From Tetragonia tetragonoides (lineage: Eukaryota; Streptophyta; Magnoliopsida; Caryophyllales; Aizoaceae): DNA of 64,000 bases. Numbering within the stretch: position 1 is the first letter of the stretch; each line of letters starts with the position of its first letter. The stretch covers positions 22,419,001 to 22,483,000 of the forward strand of contig CM076153.1 in assembly GCA_038025085.1 (NCBI GenBank). Direction: 5' to 3'. The translations under genes and the position numbers were made by a program. Positions 47,260 through 60,318 of the stretch are shown here, piece after piece. The notes beneath the pieces are model-generated. The model did no database searches, had not been told where the DNA came from, and saw only the letters and a program-made list of their open reading frames with translations.

Positions 47260-47395
47260 GCTAAGATTTATTCCAATATTAGGCGTTTCTTAAATAGGCT
47301 AGACTAAGTACGTGTGTGTGTGTGTGTGTTTACGTGAGTGACTTTGATTTCTTTTACTTTTGCATTTGATCTCTTTTTGTAGTTTGTTGTGGTGT

Positions 47396-48513
47396 ATGAC
47401 CTGGAGCCAAGGGTTCGATAATCTTGAACATTTGGATCCGAGATTGAAAGAGCATTGTGTGCCGCTAGAAAGCAAGCACGTAAGAGGCAACAACAAGAGT
47501 TAGATAGAAAACAAGAGTTAGAGAAACAACAAGCTACCATTGTCCATTGCCTTCTTGATTCGGTATTTTCTGCCGGACTTGGCCAATAATCTGAGGAATG
47601 ACATCCATGCATTTCATAGTGATGGCGAGTCCTTGTATGAAGCATGGGAGCGCTTGAAAGAGTTGCAAAGAAAGTGCCCTCCACATGGCATTGAACAGTG
47701 GCTCCTAATTCAAACATTCTACAGTGGATTGAATCCCACTATGAGAATGCCCATTGATGCCACCGCGGGTGGCTCTATCATGACCTTGAGGCCGACTGCG
47801 GCTAAAACCTTGCTTGAAAACATAGCCTCAAACAACTACCAATGGTCTTCCGGTAGGCCGGGAGCTCGCAAAAGTGGAGGTCAACTTGAGTTTGACGCGG
47901 TGAGCCTCTTAACAAGTAAGTTGGATGCACTTTGTCATCAAGTCCAACATTTTTAACCTCTCATGGCTATTTCTCAAGGGCAAGGTTCCTCCGTTGAAGT
48001 GTATGGTGCTCAAAGGCATGTGAACCATGATTTTTAATATAATGGTGCATCTTCTCAAGAGATGACCATTGAGTAAGCGAATGCCTTCAACAACTTCAAC
48101 CCCCGCCCTACAAATGACCCTTTCTCTCAAACTTATATTCCCGGTTGGAAAAATCACCCAAACTTCTCTTATCGGAATACTAGCCCTTTCCCTCCACAAA
48201 ACAACCATCCTCCACAAAATAGCCACCCTCCACAAAATTCCCCCACTCAACCTCTGGGTTTCCAACCTACAGCTCCATTCCATAATCCCGCATCTCAACC
48301 CCCACCACCATCCAATACGGACTTCTACAATGCTCAAATGGAGCAAAACAAGACAGTGAATGAGACCCTTCGCCTAGTGATGTCTAAGTTGGACTCACTA
48401 GCCACTCACAATAAAATGCTTGAGAATCAAGTTGCACAATAACCTATAGTTCATCAACGAGGGTTCCGGGTCAACTTCCCTGCAAGCCCGAGACAAATCC
48501 CAAGGGGCATGTG
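47396..48513 (+). pseudogene. Athila-type gag, right copy
   Basis: ATG at 47396 gives MTWSQGFDNLEHLDPRL; two TAG codons follow near 47500-47520. Then IRYFLPDLANNLRNDIHAF, GESLYEAWERLKELQRKCP and GLNPTMRMPIDATAGG, with a stop at 47954. Compared with usual Athila gag the N-terminal capsid half is very short, so a deletion between leader and capsid is likely. TAA at 48074 and 48440 are CAA in the left copy. Confidence 0.8.
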
Positions 48514-48639
48514 AATGCTATTTTTGTGAACAATGGGGAGAAAGTGGAGAACCTTAACATGGTGGAGAATAGGAGTGAGGGGGCATAAGGGATGAAAGTA
48601 ATAAAGTGGTGAAAGTTGTGAAGTCTTGTGAGGATGGAG

Positions 48640-49730
48640 GAAAAGAGAAGAATGAGGTGGAGACTCCTAGGCAAAAGGAACCCAATGTTGTTCATATTGA
48701 GCCATACAAGCCACCGGTTCCTTTTCCTCAACGGTTACTGAATCCCACTTTGTTGAAGAAATAAGGCAAGTTATTGGAGGTACTCAAGAAGCTACACATC
48801 AATATCCCATTTCTTGAGGCAATTTCAGAGTTGCCTAGCTTCTTATGAGAAATTCTTGAAGGAGATTCTATCCAATAAACGCAAGTTTGATGAGAGTGAA
48901 ACGGTGTCTCTAACGGAGGAATGTAGTGCAATTCTCCAAAACAAGTCACCTTCAGAGCTTAAGGATCCCGGTTCATTCTCTATCCCTTGTGTTATCGGCA
49001 CAATGAACTTTGATAAGGCTTTGTGTGATCTTGGTGCAAGTCTGATTCTATTGCCATTATCTACTTGTAAGAAGCTTGGCTTGGGTGACTTGAAACCCAC
49101 CTCTATGTGGTTACAACTTGCCGTCCGACGGTCAAGTATACGGTAGGTGTTTTGGAGAATGTACCTCTTCAAGTGGGTAAATTCTACATTCCTACGGATT
49201 TTGTTGTCTTAGATATGGAGGAAGATGCTAGGATCCCAATTATCCTTAGAAGGCCATTCCTTGCTACCGCCGGTGCGGTAATTGATGTTAAAGGTGGGAG
49301 AATTTGCTTGAATATTGGTGATGAGAAGGTTGAGTTTATTTTCTCCAATAATGTGATGAAACCCTCTTTTGGGAACTCTTGTTGTAGTGTTGACTCAATT
49401 GATCCTCTATTACAAAATAACCTCAATGATCTCCTTGTAGAATCTCTTGAAAATGGTGATCTTTCAATGTTTTTTGAGGAGGACATCACATTAGGTGATC
49501 ATGATCACGAGGTCCCTAAAAGAGATGCACACAAGCCTAAGGAAAAGACATATGTGAAGAAGAAATCAACTCCAAGGGTGAGAAAGAGGTTGATTGACAA
49601 GGTTAAGGAGATTATCATGGAATGGCGACTTAAGTTCACTATCCAACTAAAAGGGAAAAAGTCCGAGGTTCATGGCAACAAGAGTGATCATGGTGGCAAC
49701 ATTGCTATTTTTGTGATCCATCCGGGATAA
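48640..49730 (+). pseudogene. Athila-type protease, right copy
   Basis: The linker with PPVPFPQRL is followed by LTEECSAILQNK, the active-site region CDLGASLILLP near 49025 (DLGAS kept), a frameshift at 49107-49146 shared with the left copy, then IPIILRRPFLATAGAVIDV and the Lys-rich tail to the stop at 49730. Confidence 0.8.
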
Positions 49731-52700
49731 GTCAAGAAGTGTCGAGCTCCCAACCTTAAAAGAGCGCTTGTTGGGAGGCAACCTAAATTTTATTTTCTTT
49801 ATTATTTTTTTTTATTTAGTTTTCTTTTAATCTCCAAAAAAATCAAAGAAAGAAAAAGCAAAAAAATAAAAAAAAATAAAAAAAAATAAAAAAGAAAAAG
49901 AAGAAGAGAAAAAAAAAAGAGTAGAAAATTCAAAAATAGTTAGATATTTGTTTAGTTTTTATTTACTTAATTCTTGTTTTGTTTTGTAGGTAAAGTATGA
50001 AAAAAAAACAGATATTTGCATGCTTCGCCTGACCATGCCATAGCCGCTCTTCCTCTCTGTCTAAGGCACCCGACCAGGCGTCGTGAGGTCCGCTGCTCAC
50101 CCCCAAGATAGCCACCCCACCATTTGCCTGGGTGACAGCAGCACTCAACGCCGCACCTGACCAGGCGGCGTCAGTTCTCCAGCCCTTGTCACGCACGGCC
50201 AAGCACCATCAGGTGCCCAGCAGCTCTAGATCGCGCCTGATCAGGCGAACTTCTGCCTCCACCACCGCCTGCCCGTGCTCCCTCTTCTCCACCTCTTTGT
50301 CTTAGTCGCCCGCCCGTGCGGAATCCCAACTTCCACGCCGCCCGACCGCCTCCTCGCGGGTCTACCTCCAGTCAAGGGCCCAGCCCCTCTCTCTTTCCTC
50401 ACAAATTCAAAACCCCAAGCCTCCTCGCCTCCCTCGTACTGTCACTCCTCTGCTTCTCTTACCTCACCTCCTCTATTCCTCTCACTCATCATCACCACAT
50501 ATCCTCTACCACCACTACCTAGACCGACCACCCAGCCCCTACTCCGACAAGCCCCTTTCCCCAATCGCCTGAGTCGCCATCTCTCCCCACATATCCCATC
50601 GTTAGCCCCGCCCTCTTTGGTCCGAAATTTGGTGTCCAGTATTCCTAAGGCTCGATTATCCGGCCGTTTTAGCGGGGGTTTCAACCGACAACGTCCCTTT
50701 GGTACTTCTGTGTCGTGTGTGAGAGTTATTTTCACACTATAAGTTCCAGTTTTGGGCACAATTGGTTTTCCTTTGCCCTAGTGCTCTATTTTTGTGACTA
50801 TGTGACTTGATTTGGTACTGAACTTGAGATAAATTGGATTCGGACACTTTTTTTATTTGTCCTTGGTTGTTGTGCCTCGACGTGGATGATTGTTCTTGGA
50901 CTATTCTGTTGGTAGTTAAACATGATGTTGTGGAGTGCTTTACACCTTGCATGAGCTCAAATTTGACTTTGTGGTGACTTGTGGGGGTGGTCGCAAGTTC
51001 TTGACCCTTGGACATTGATAAGCTTGGGGGTGTCGTAATTGTGGTTGTTGTGGCTCAATTGAATCATCATTGCTCTCGGGTTGCTCTCATACTTAAGCGA
51101 CTCTGCGGCCTTGAGGAGCGTAGTGGTGCACTTTCTCACCTTGATCCTCTTCCCTCCCCGACTGGGTGAGGCTCCTTGAGTTTTCTCTCCTCGCTTGCCC
51201 TCTATATTGTTGTCTTTTCTCACATTGGGGACAATGTTCGTTTCAAGCTTGGGAGAGGTGATTTTGATGATGTTTTGTAAAATGTGAATTGTATTGCATA
51301 TACTTTTTTTTTGTTTTATTTATTGCGTCTTTAGATTAGTTTTTCAGTTTTTATTTCTTTCTTGTATTTTTGTTTGTTTTGCATATAGTTTAGGTTTTAA
51401 TTTCGCATGCATTAAAAAAGAACCAAAAAATATAGAAAAAGAAAAATCCAAAAAAAAACGTGTGAGATGTGATCGTTCGATGATGATTCTTGTTTTATTG
51501 TGAAAATCGAAAGGATTGACTCTTGTTCTTGCGACAATGTGATTGAGCCTAAGTTTTACATAGCATGATTACTGTTGCGGTTCATGCCTTGTGGAATGCT
51601 TGATGATGACTCTTGAATCTTGTATAGTTGAGTTGGATAGACCAAATTGACCCGTGAGTTTTGAGCTTTGAAGTCCGTGCATTACTACGGTCTATTTTAT
51701 CTTTGATGTGTGAAACTCTCTCTTAGTTATTTTTTTTCTAGAACTCACCTTGGGGAGAGGCTTCTCAACCTCTTCGTAGAGAATTCATTTCTCTTTTATC
51801 CGTCGAGTCCACACTTTACAATGATTGAACGAGTATGATTGAGGCATTCTTTGAATTTTTAGCTCACTTAGCCAAATAAGTCTACTCTTGGCAATTTATC
51901 CACTTGTGAACCACTTTGAGCTTTGCCTATTCTTTGCTTTCACCGGCATTACAAGGCTTTTGACCGGAAAATCCATGTTTACCCTTTCATCATGAGACTT
52001 GTGGAGTAGGGATTAGCTTTGGAGTTTATGCTACATTTCACAATGTGTAACTACGTGGTTTGTGTAAGCTCTTGAAAGAATGGTTGAAATCCAAAGTTTG
52101 GTTTTGAAAAAAAAAAATATGAGAAAAAGTCAAAAAATAAAAGAAAAAAGAAAAAAAGGAATAAAAAAGTTGAATTCTTGAAAGTTGTGCTTGAATGAAG
52201 AGTATTTCAATAAAGTTCGGTGATATTGGTTAGATGTTGCTTTTTGTTAGTCGGAGTTCCGCATTGTTTACCTTATGGCCATCAGGTGAATTAATGATTT
52301 TTGCTCCACTAGTTTCATGACATCTTTAGCCAACTATCCGAACAAATTTGTCCTACCCTTCACCTTAAGCCTATGTTACAACCTACAAAAGTCTTCTTGA
52401 GTCGTTCATATCAATTGTCCTTAGTGGAGGAGATGTGAGATGATTGGTGAGCATATGATAAACCATGACATTTGAGATGAGTGTTGAGATAAATCCACTT
52501 TGATTGTCAATTTTAAACACTTGAGTGTGAGTGTCCACTTACCTAAAGTGAGGGTCTTTCTACTTTGCTATGCTACATTCGAGAGTGGGTCTTGTGGTAA
52601 GATTGGATGTTTTGGATAGCAACTACATGATGTTCTATGTGAATTCGAACGACTTTGTCATTATTGACCTTGACTTGAGTTGATCCTTTTGGACTTGATG

Positions 52701-52800
52701 TTGCTTTTGAAACTTGGTTTGAGAAGGTGATCTCTTGTTCTTTGTTCCCCGTTTCCCTTGTCTTGGTGTGTTTTGCTTAGGGACAAGCAAAGACTTAAGC
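49731..52800 (+). other. Non-coding 3' region, right Athila-derived element
   Basis: Equivalent of 2037-4380 but with about 750 bp (51330-52085) that the left copy has lost. It includes A-rich tracts at 49838-49923 and 52108-52160, the GC-rich part with a 155-codon Pro/Ser/Leu-rich open frame (50275-50742), and no recognised domain. Confidence 0.65.
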
Positions 52801-52809
52801 TTGGGGGAG
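52801..52809 (+). other. Polypurine tract (right Athila)
   Basis: TTGGGGGAG two bases before the LTR start at 52812. Confidence 0.75.
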
Positions 52810-52811
52810 TT

Positions 52812-53765
52812 TGATGAGTGCGTAATTAGAGCTATTATCCATGTGATAAATGCACTCATTTGATTGGTTTCATGATAATTGTATCTTTTTGTTATGAGAT
52901 TTTATAATTATTTTGATAAAGATCACTGCTTGGGGTATGTTTGTGTTTTGATGTGTTTTTAGAACATTTTGAGACCGCAAGGCTTGGAATAGACTTTGGA
53001 GTTGATTTGGAATCGTAATCGTCAAAAGAAGAAGTCAAGGAAAATGCTTTAGAGAAAGCCAAGCAAGAAAAGAAGTGCAAAAACAAAATTCTAGGCAAAA
53101 ATGCACTTGCACGACCATGCGAGTTTGAAGGCTAAACCTTGCAAGACCATGCAAGTAAGTCAGTGAGCTCAAGAAGGGTTGCACGACCATGCAACTTTCC
53201 TTTATATTTTTCGCACGACCATACAAGCTGCCGGAAATCGAGATTTCAACTCGTGACCTTTGCCATTCCTTTAGGTTTTCACTTGGATCTGACTAGAGAC
53301 ATTTTGGGGGTTATAAAAGGAGAGAGAACACATCTCTTTGATCATCTCATAGTTTTACAAACTCTTTTATACTTTCTAGATTAATATTAGAATCAAACAC
53401 TTTTAGTTTATTGTGAAGAACAAGTTTGCAAGTTTGGATTTCTCTTCAAGTTCTTGGAGTTTTTCAATTGAAGTATCTTGGTTTATCTCTCTTCCCTATC
53501 TTCTCTCTTCCCTATCTTCTCTCTCCCTCTCTCTATAATTCTAGTTTAATTTCTTTATTAGTTGATGATTGCTAGTTTAATTTGCTTATTGGAATTGTGC
53601 ATGAATTTTATTGTCTTCCTAGTCGTTATAATAATCATGAGTAGCTAAATTCCCCATCTAGGATTGATGTAGTCAAAGCTTGGTTCCTTGATGCCCTAAT
53701 TTGTTTGATTAGCATGTTTTAGAATATTGTTGCGAACAATTGTTTGTGTTCTTATCTATTTGTTA
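52812..53765 (+). repeat. Truncated 3' LTR, right Athila-derived element
   Basis: 954 bp matching the start of 45794-47235, ending after TTGTTA exactly as at 5354. TATAAAAGG at 53312. Tat sequence follows at 53766. Confidence 0.9.
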
Positions 53766-53806
53766 CTGCCCCTCCGTATCGACCATCTTGTTCTAAGTTG
53801 ACTGAA

Positions 53807-55390
53807 ATGGCCGACGATGATGTGCCACCTCCACAACCTAAGACCACTGATGAGATGTTGACTGAAATGATGAAAATGTTGGAAACTATGCGAAACCGTG
53901 TGATATGGATAGAAAGCAAGGTCAAGGAAGCTGACTCTCTTAACCAGGATGATCCTCCACCTCGAGATGACAAAGTGGAAGAGATTAGTGCTCAAATTAA
54001 GAACCTTGAGTTAGCTCTAACTCAAAATAAGATCATAAGTGACTACATGATCAATGGTGAAGGATACTCCTCTCACATCAAGGGGAAGCTCCCACAAAAG
54101 TTCTCTATGCCTGAAGTCCCCATTTTCAAAGGGACCGATGATCCAAAATATCACATAAGGGCTTTCACCACCGCGATGGGCCTAAGAGGAGTAGATCCTG
54201 ACCTCTATATTTCTCTTCTCACAAACCTTGGACCCCACTGTTAGGGCATGGTTTTTAAAGCTTGAGCTCAATCAGGTTCACGAATAGAACAAAGTGTCCA
54301 GTTTATTCCTCAATAGGTATGCCGAAAATGTCATACGCACAACTCAATAGTGTGGGATTGCTCATAGAGGATGATCAAGCACTCAAAAAGGAGAAAAACC
54401 AGGACTTCTTCAACAAGGGCACTCATAACTCAAGCTACAAGAAGAACCCCGATTCGGGAAACTCTTCTAATAAGGTTAATGAAGTCAATGCTGTCTACGA
54501 CAAACCGCAAAGGCAATACACCCCATTAGGCATGACCTATGCCAAAGCTTTGGAAAATCTTGTCAAGAATGACTACCTTAATATCGTGGGCCCCACTCCG
54601 GATCCCGACGTTGAAAAGAGGAGCCCGTCATGGAATCCTAATCTCTATTGCAAATTCCATAGAGGAAAAGGACATGACACCGAGAAGTGTTGGACACTCA
54701 AGAATAAAATCCATGATCTTTTTGACAATGGGACTATTCCCAAGCCAAAAGAATATTCCCACTCCAAATAACAACACCAATCCTCTAGGCGCGGTTTTCG
54801 CCATTGCAAATGATGAAGAAGAAAAGGACCCATCTCGCCTAATTGTGCCAATTGGACATCCTGTCCCACCATTTAATCTTGACTCCCTCCACCTAGAGGT
54901 AGTCGGACTTTGGGAAAGCGATAACGACGAGGAAGATGCTACCCTCCAAATTTCTAAAGCATGGTATGACTCCACCGATGACGAATCTCTTGAAGTTGAA
55001 CAACTCACGAGGTGAGGAAGGCACTACATACCTCCCCATATACAAATTAGGGATCCACTACAAAATACAGCTTCAGTTTTACCATAAGTGAGAGATTCTC
55101 CGCTAGTCCAGAACAAGGACCAAAATCCTCCAAACGACGATGATGGCACTACACTGCTTAAACAGCTTGAAAAGACTAAGGCCGACATCTCTATATGGAA
55201 ACTCTTGACTACTTCCCAAGTACACAGGAATGCTTTACTAAAAGCACTTAATCAGACTATGGTTTCCCCCGAAGGTACTCCGGATGACTTAGCCAACCTT
55301 CTCAAAAAAAGAAATTCCTTGCAAGCAATTGCATTCACTAATGAAGATCTTCCACCCGAAGGAACTCATAACAATAAGGCACTCTACCTA
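53807..55390 (+). pseudogene. Tat-type gag, right copy
   Basis: ATG at 53807. The frame is open back into the fused Athila LTR (to 53744), which is fortuitous. It runs to a stop at 54242, with WIESKV intact where the left copy has a stop. A 198-bp deletion with a TCAT junction near 54323 removes part of the capsid domain. The knuckle CKFHRGKGHDTEKCW is intact. Stops in the linker (TGA near 55012, TAA at 55085) are specific to this copy. Confidence 0.8.
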
Positions 55391-56929
55391 ACTTCCATTT
55401 GTGAAAATAAATAAGTCCCAATGACTTTAGTGGACAATGGGTCCGCTGTCAACGTTTGTCCCCTAAGGACCGCTCAATGCTTGGGTATAAATGTCAACAT
55501 CCTAGCACATGCCGCACAAGGGTTGAGAGCCTATGACAACTCTAAACGAAACGTTCTAGGCATATTTTCAATCAACCTTAACACCGGACCCATTGAGAAT
55601 ATGGTATAATTCCATATCATCGACATCTCAGCTTCCTTCAATTTACTCCTAGGGCGCCCATGGCTTCATGGACTAAACGCGATAGCTTCAACATTACACC
55701 AAAAGGTCAAAATGATGGTTAGAGGGTTAGTTCTGGAAGTTAGGCCTGATTCTATGATCGCTTGCATTGAAGACGTGCCAGTTCTTAAGGTCGAGCACAC
55801 TGCGCAAGACGAAGAATTTTGGGGCTTTATGACCGAATGCATCGCGGTACACGAACAAGATGTAGCTCCTTTCGCACCATATTCCCACCTAGGAATTAAT
55901 GTCATTTTGAGAAATCAGGGACACTTCCCTACCACATCCCTAGGCAAACATGTCTCCAAACCACTCCCAGTTTTGTCATCCAAAGCCGGAAATAATCTTT
56001 TTGGGTTAGGATATAACCCCACCAAGTAGGAAGTACGGGAATTCATCGCTAAAGAAAAGACGAAGAGAAAGGCCATTAAGGAAAATAAAGTGTATGACAT
56101 CCCCATGGCACCATAACCGCACACACTGAACGGGCAATTCGTCCAGTCTGGAGATCCATTCCCTTATTATGGTTTTCCTGAACCCTATGTTCTCCCCATT
56201 TACGGAATCCAAGTTTCCGGATTCGAAGTCTTCCAAGACTGCTACGTGCTGGAAGAAACTCCTTTGCCTGTAACAAGGAGACTAAATTTTGATTGGGTAG
56301 AGGGCACACCTAACAACGCCTTGGGTCTACTATTTGGACAAGTGCATCGCCATCCAAAAGATGAAGAGCTCTACAATGTCAGTAATGCAATTCAAGATGC
56401 AAACTTTGACCCAAATAAGTTGATCACTCCAAACAAGGGTCAACTCACAAAGCAGAAATGCACCATAAGCTGGATAGGAGCCAATGGAAAGAACATCAAG
56501 ATCACGATCTCCGAAGAATCCAAGCCTGACACCGACACTGATACCGACCTGACCGAGTCCGATTCTGAAGACGAGTCTAATATAGTAGAGTCGAGTGGTC
56601 CACCCAAATCTATGTTTAATTCTGTTTGCAAGTCTAAAGATGTTAAAGCCAATACTAATAGCTCAGTTGATGTTCCAGTTTCCCTTATCAATGAAATGAT
56701 TACTGATTCTGCTTACTTCTTGGATTACTTAGTAGCTAATATATCAAAAGATGAACACGAATTGCCCAAAGAAGTAACTAAAGCACTATTAGAGCATGAA
56801 CAAAAGACTTCAATTGTGGAAGAAACAGAATTAATCAATCTTGCAAACGATCAAGAGCCGCGCCAAGTGCGCATTGGCTTATCGTTAACTCCCAAAGAGC
56901 GAGAAAGCTTTATAAATCCCTTAAAATAA
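55391..56929 (+). pseudogene. Tat-type protease and linker, right copy
   Basis: MTLVDNGSAVNVCP near 55421 with the DNG active site. TAA at 55412 is CAA in the left copy. Stops after ENMV and NPTK are shared with the left copy. TAA near 56114 is TAC in the left copy. The linker runs to 56929. Confidence 0.75.
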
Positions 56930-56946
56930 TACATAGACGTTTTCTC

Positions 56947-57700
56947 TTGGTCCTACAAAGATATGCCGGGAATAATCGCGAGATAGCACAACATACAATA
57001 CCGCTCAATCCGGATTCAAAGCCGGTAAAGCAAAAACTTCGGAGAATGAAGCCTGAGTGGACACTGAAAATCAAAGAAGAGGTGCAAAAACAGCTCGCCG
57101 CAGGTCTTATTAGAGTTGCTCAATATCCAAAATGGGTTGCTAACATAGTACCCATTCCAAAAAAGTATGGCAAAGTAAGGATGTGCGTTGACTTTAGAGA
57201 TCTAAAGAAGGCAAGTTCAAAGGACGGCTTTCCCTTGCCACATATAGACGTAGTGGTGGATAATACCGCAGGACATGCCCTCTTATCATTCATGGATGGC
57301 TATGCAGGGTATAACCAAATACAAATAGCCGAAGAAGATATGGAAAAAATCACTTTCATTACCCAATGGGGGACATATTGCTACACCGTCATGCATTTCG
57401 GGTTGAAGAACGCGGGAGCGACATACCAAAGAACCGCAACTTCCCTTCTACATGACATGATGCACAAGGAAGCCGATGTGTACGTGGACGATATGATCAT
57501 CAAATCCAAGGAGAGAGAAGGGAATATACCCTCTCTAAAGAAATTCTTTGAGAGGCTTCGAAACTACAATATGGGATTGAATCCTCAAAAGTGCGCATTT
57601 GGAGTGACTTCGGGCAAGCTCTTAGGATTCGTCATAACACAAGAGGCATTGAAATTGATACTACAAAAATCAAAGCTATAAGGGACGTGCCATCTCCCAA
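56947..57700 (+). pseudogene. Tat-type reverse transcriptase, right copy
   Basis: An open frame of 244 codons to 57681 with MKPEWTLKIKEEVQKQLAAGL, MCVDFRDLKKAS, MDGYAGYNQI and catalytic YVDDMIIKS near 57480. MPFGL reads MHFGL here. A frameshift after KSKL separates it from RNase H. Confidence 0.85.
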
Positions 57701-57764
57701 AAAATAAAAGGAGATAAGAGGATTCCTAGGAAGGCTCCAATATATAAGTCGATTCATATCCAAA

Positions 57765-59896
57765 TTGACTATTACTTGCGAGCCCATCTTCAAGAAGCTC
57801 AAAAAGGACACTAAATCTACCTGGGATGATCAATGCCCACAAGCCTTTGACAAGATTAAGGAATACTTAGCTAATCCACTCGTATTGGTTCCGCCAATTC
57901 GGGAAACCGCTTATGCTATACCTAACAGTCACAGAAACCGCCATGGATGCTATGTTGGCCCAAAAGGTGTGGAATGATGAAAAGACAATATACTACCTTA
58001 GAAAGAAATTTCTAGAATATGAAACACGTTACTCCACACTAGAGAAAACGTGCCTCACATTGGTCACAGCAACAAAGAAACTTCGACACTACATGCTACA
58101 ACATTCCATTCATATAAAGTCGAGGATGAACCCATTAAAATACTTGTTCGAAAAACCCATTCTTAGTGGAAGAATCGCAAGATGGACTATCATGCTTTCA
58201 GAATTCGATCTAACTTTTGAACACCAAAAGGTGATCAAAGGACATGCCATTTCTGAACATCTCGCTGAAAACCCAGTTACTAGTGAAGATGCTACACATG
58301 ACTTTCCTGATGAAGGAATAATGAGCGTCGAGGAGAACACTTGGCAATTATACTTTGACGGAGATTCAACTCTCATTATAAACCAAGTCTCCAAAAAGTG
58401 GAAAGTGAAAAGCGAATCCCTGGCACTTTACCAGGAATATCATGAAAAGATAGCCAAATATTTCACTTATGTCCGTTTCACATACCTTCTTAGAGATGAC
58501 AACCAGTTCGCGGACGCCTTAGCAAAGATGGCTTTCATGATAAATATCCCAGATGATGTAATCTCCATGCCCATTCACATTCAAAGGCGCACTGAGCCCG
58601 CCTTTTATAATGCACTTGAAGTATGCCTCAATGAGGAAGAAGAAGAGGAGTGGTTTACCGACATTCTCAATCTAATCGCCAAAGGTGTTTACCCTCTGCA
58701 ATCCAGGCCTAGGGCACAGAGAGCTTTAAGAAGACTAGCCGCACAATACATACATTTACAAGGCAAACTTTATAAAAAGACACCACAAGGGTTAAGTCTT
58801 CTATGCTTAAAGGAACGCGAGGTCATCAAAGTCATGAGTGATATACATAATGGCGTATGTGGTCCCCACATGAATGGACTCACCTTGGTCAAGAAAATCC
58901 TAAGGCAAGGATACTATTGGACTATGATGAAAAAGGATTGCATCGAATACGTGAGAAAGTGCACACACTGCCAATTCCACGCTAATTTACAACATAGACC
59001 TCCTACTCCTCTACATACATTCAGTTCACTATGGCCGTTCTCGGCATGGGGTATTGATATCATCGGGAAAATCACCCCTACAGGAAAAGGAGGCCATGAA
59101 TACATACTAGTCGCAATAGACTACTTTACCAAATGGCTTGAAGCTCGTTCGTACGCAAGGATAGCGTCCAAACACGTGGCAAAGTTCATACATGCCAACA
59201 TCATCACCAGATATGGGGTACCCCAAGAAATCATAAGTGATCACGGGTCCCAATTCAAAAAGGATGTTGCCGAGCTTTTCACTAAGTTTAAAATTCAACA
59301 TCGACAGTCTTCACCTTACAGGCCACAAACGAATGGAGCCGTAGAATCCGCAAACAAGAACTTGAAACAAATGATAGCTAAGATGACGGAAAACTACGAG
59401 GATTGGCCCGACAAGCTACAATTCGCGTTATGGGGATACAGAACCACTATTCGATCCTCAGCGGGAGCAACTCCGTATTCTTTAGTATACGGAATGGAGG
59501 CGGTACTCCCAGTCGAGGTAGAAATCCCCTCTCTAAGGATAGCTTTGGAAAGTGAATTTACCCGAAGTAGATTGGGTCCAGGCCCAATATGACCAATTGA
59601 TCTTGCTAGATGAAAGATGACTAAATGCCCTACATTATGGTCATGTCTACCAAGCAAGGATGGCAAGGCATTTTGATCAACGGTTCAAGGCTAGAGGACT
59701 AAAAGAAGGAGACTTAGTTCTAAAAGAGGTGAGACCAATTGTAGCCGACCCTCAGGGAAAGTTCAAGCCTAATTGGGCCGGCCCATACCTTATCATGACA
59801 ATATTATCCGGTGGAGCAGTAAAGCTAATAGACTTAGACGGCAACAAGTTCACCCAACTCACAAATATGGACCAACTTAAGCGATTCTATGCATAA
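57765..59896 (+). pseudogene. Tat-type RNase H and integrase, right copy
   Basis: After a short RNase H start (57765-57977), a 559-codon frame (57913-59592) reads through RNase H, the remnant of the additional RNase H (LYFDGDSTLIINQ, a 180-bp in-frame deletion at 58362), and integrase: HHCC region ending KCTHCQFH near 58970, GIDIIGKI near 59055, IISDHGSQF near 59232, NGAVESANKN near 59330. The D-D-E triad is present. A frameshift near 59560 and a stop near 59590 precede the C-terminal segment 59660-59896 (GPYLIMTILSGG). Confidence 0.87.
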
Positions 59897-60318
59897 ATGT
59901 TAAATCTTTGAGAGAGCCACTAAGCAGGCACCAAATCCAAGTCAAAATCGGTCAACTTGTCCATGTGGGACCCACGACAGGAAAAAAAAAAAAAAAAAAA
60001 AAAAAACCGAGTTGGTTTTACGAACTACATTGGCCTGATTTCGCATGGATATGTAGGAACCCATATAACATGGGCCCGGCCACTTTAACAAAATAAATCT
60101 CTAAAGGGGAGCTTTGATCCATTCGCTTAATGCATAAATAAGCAAGTCTTTCATTAATAGGGCTAAAGTCCATTACATGCTCTAATAAAAAAGGAGAAGT
60201 GCAAAAAAAATAAATAAAAGGGCAATTCTAAGCTAAATCTACTTGGGCATGCAAACCCGTTATTTGAATTATACTACTAAGCAAAAAGGACAAGAGTTGC
60301 TAGATAATTAGAGGTGGA
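59897..60318. other. Spacer between integrase and antisense gene (right Tat)
   Basis: No gene. An A run of about 25 bases near 59982; otherwise like 11863-12287. Confidence 0.6.

Larger units (their letters stand above)
45794..53765 (+). mobile_element. Athila-derived gag-protease element, right copy
   Basis: Complete 5' LTR, tRNA-Asp PBS, gag, protease, 3.1 kb non-coding 3' region, polypurine tract and a 3' LTR truncated at the Tat joint. The internal region (47236-52811) is about 5.6 kb with no RT, RNase H or integrase. It is inserted in the unassigned DNA after CGGAGGT. Confidence 0.87.
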
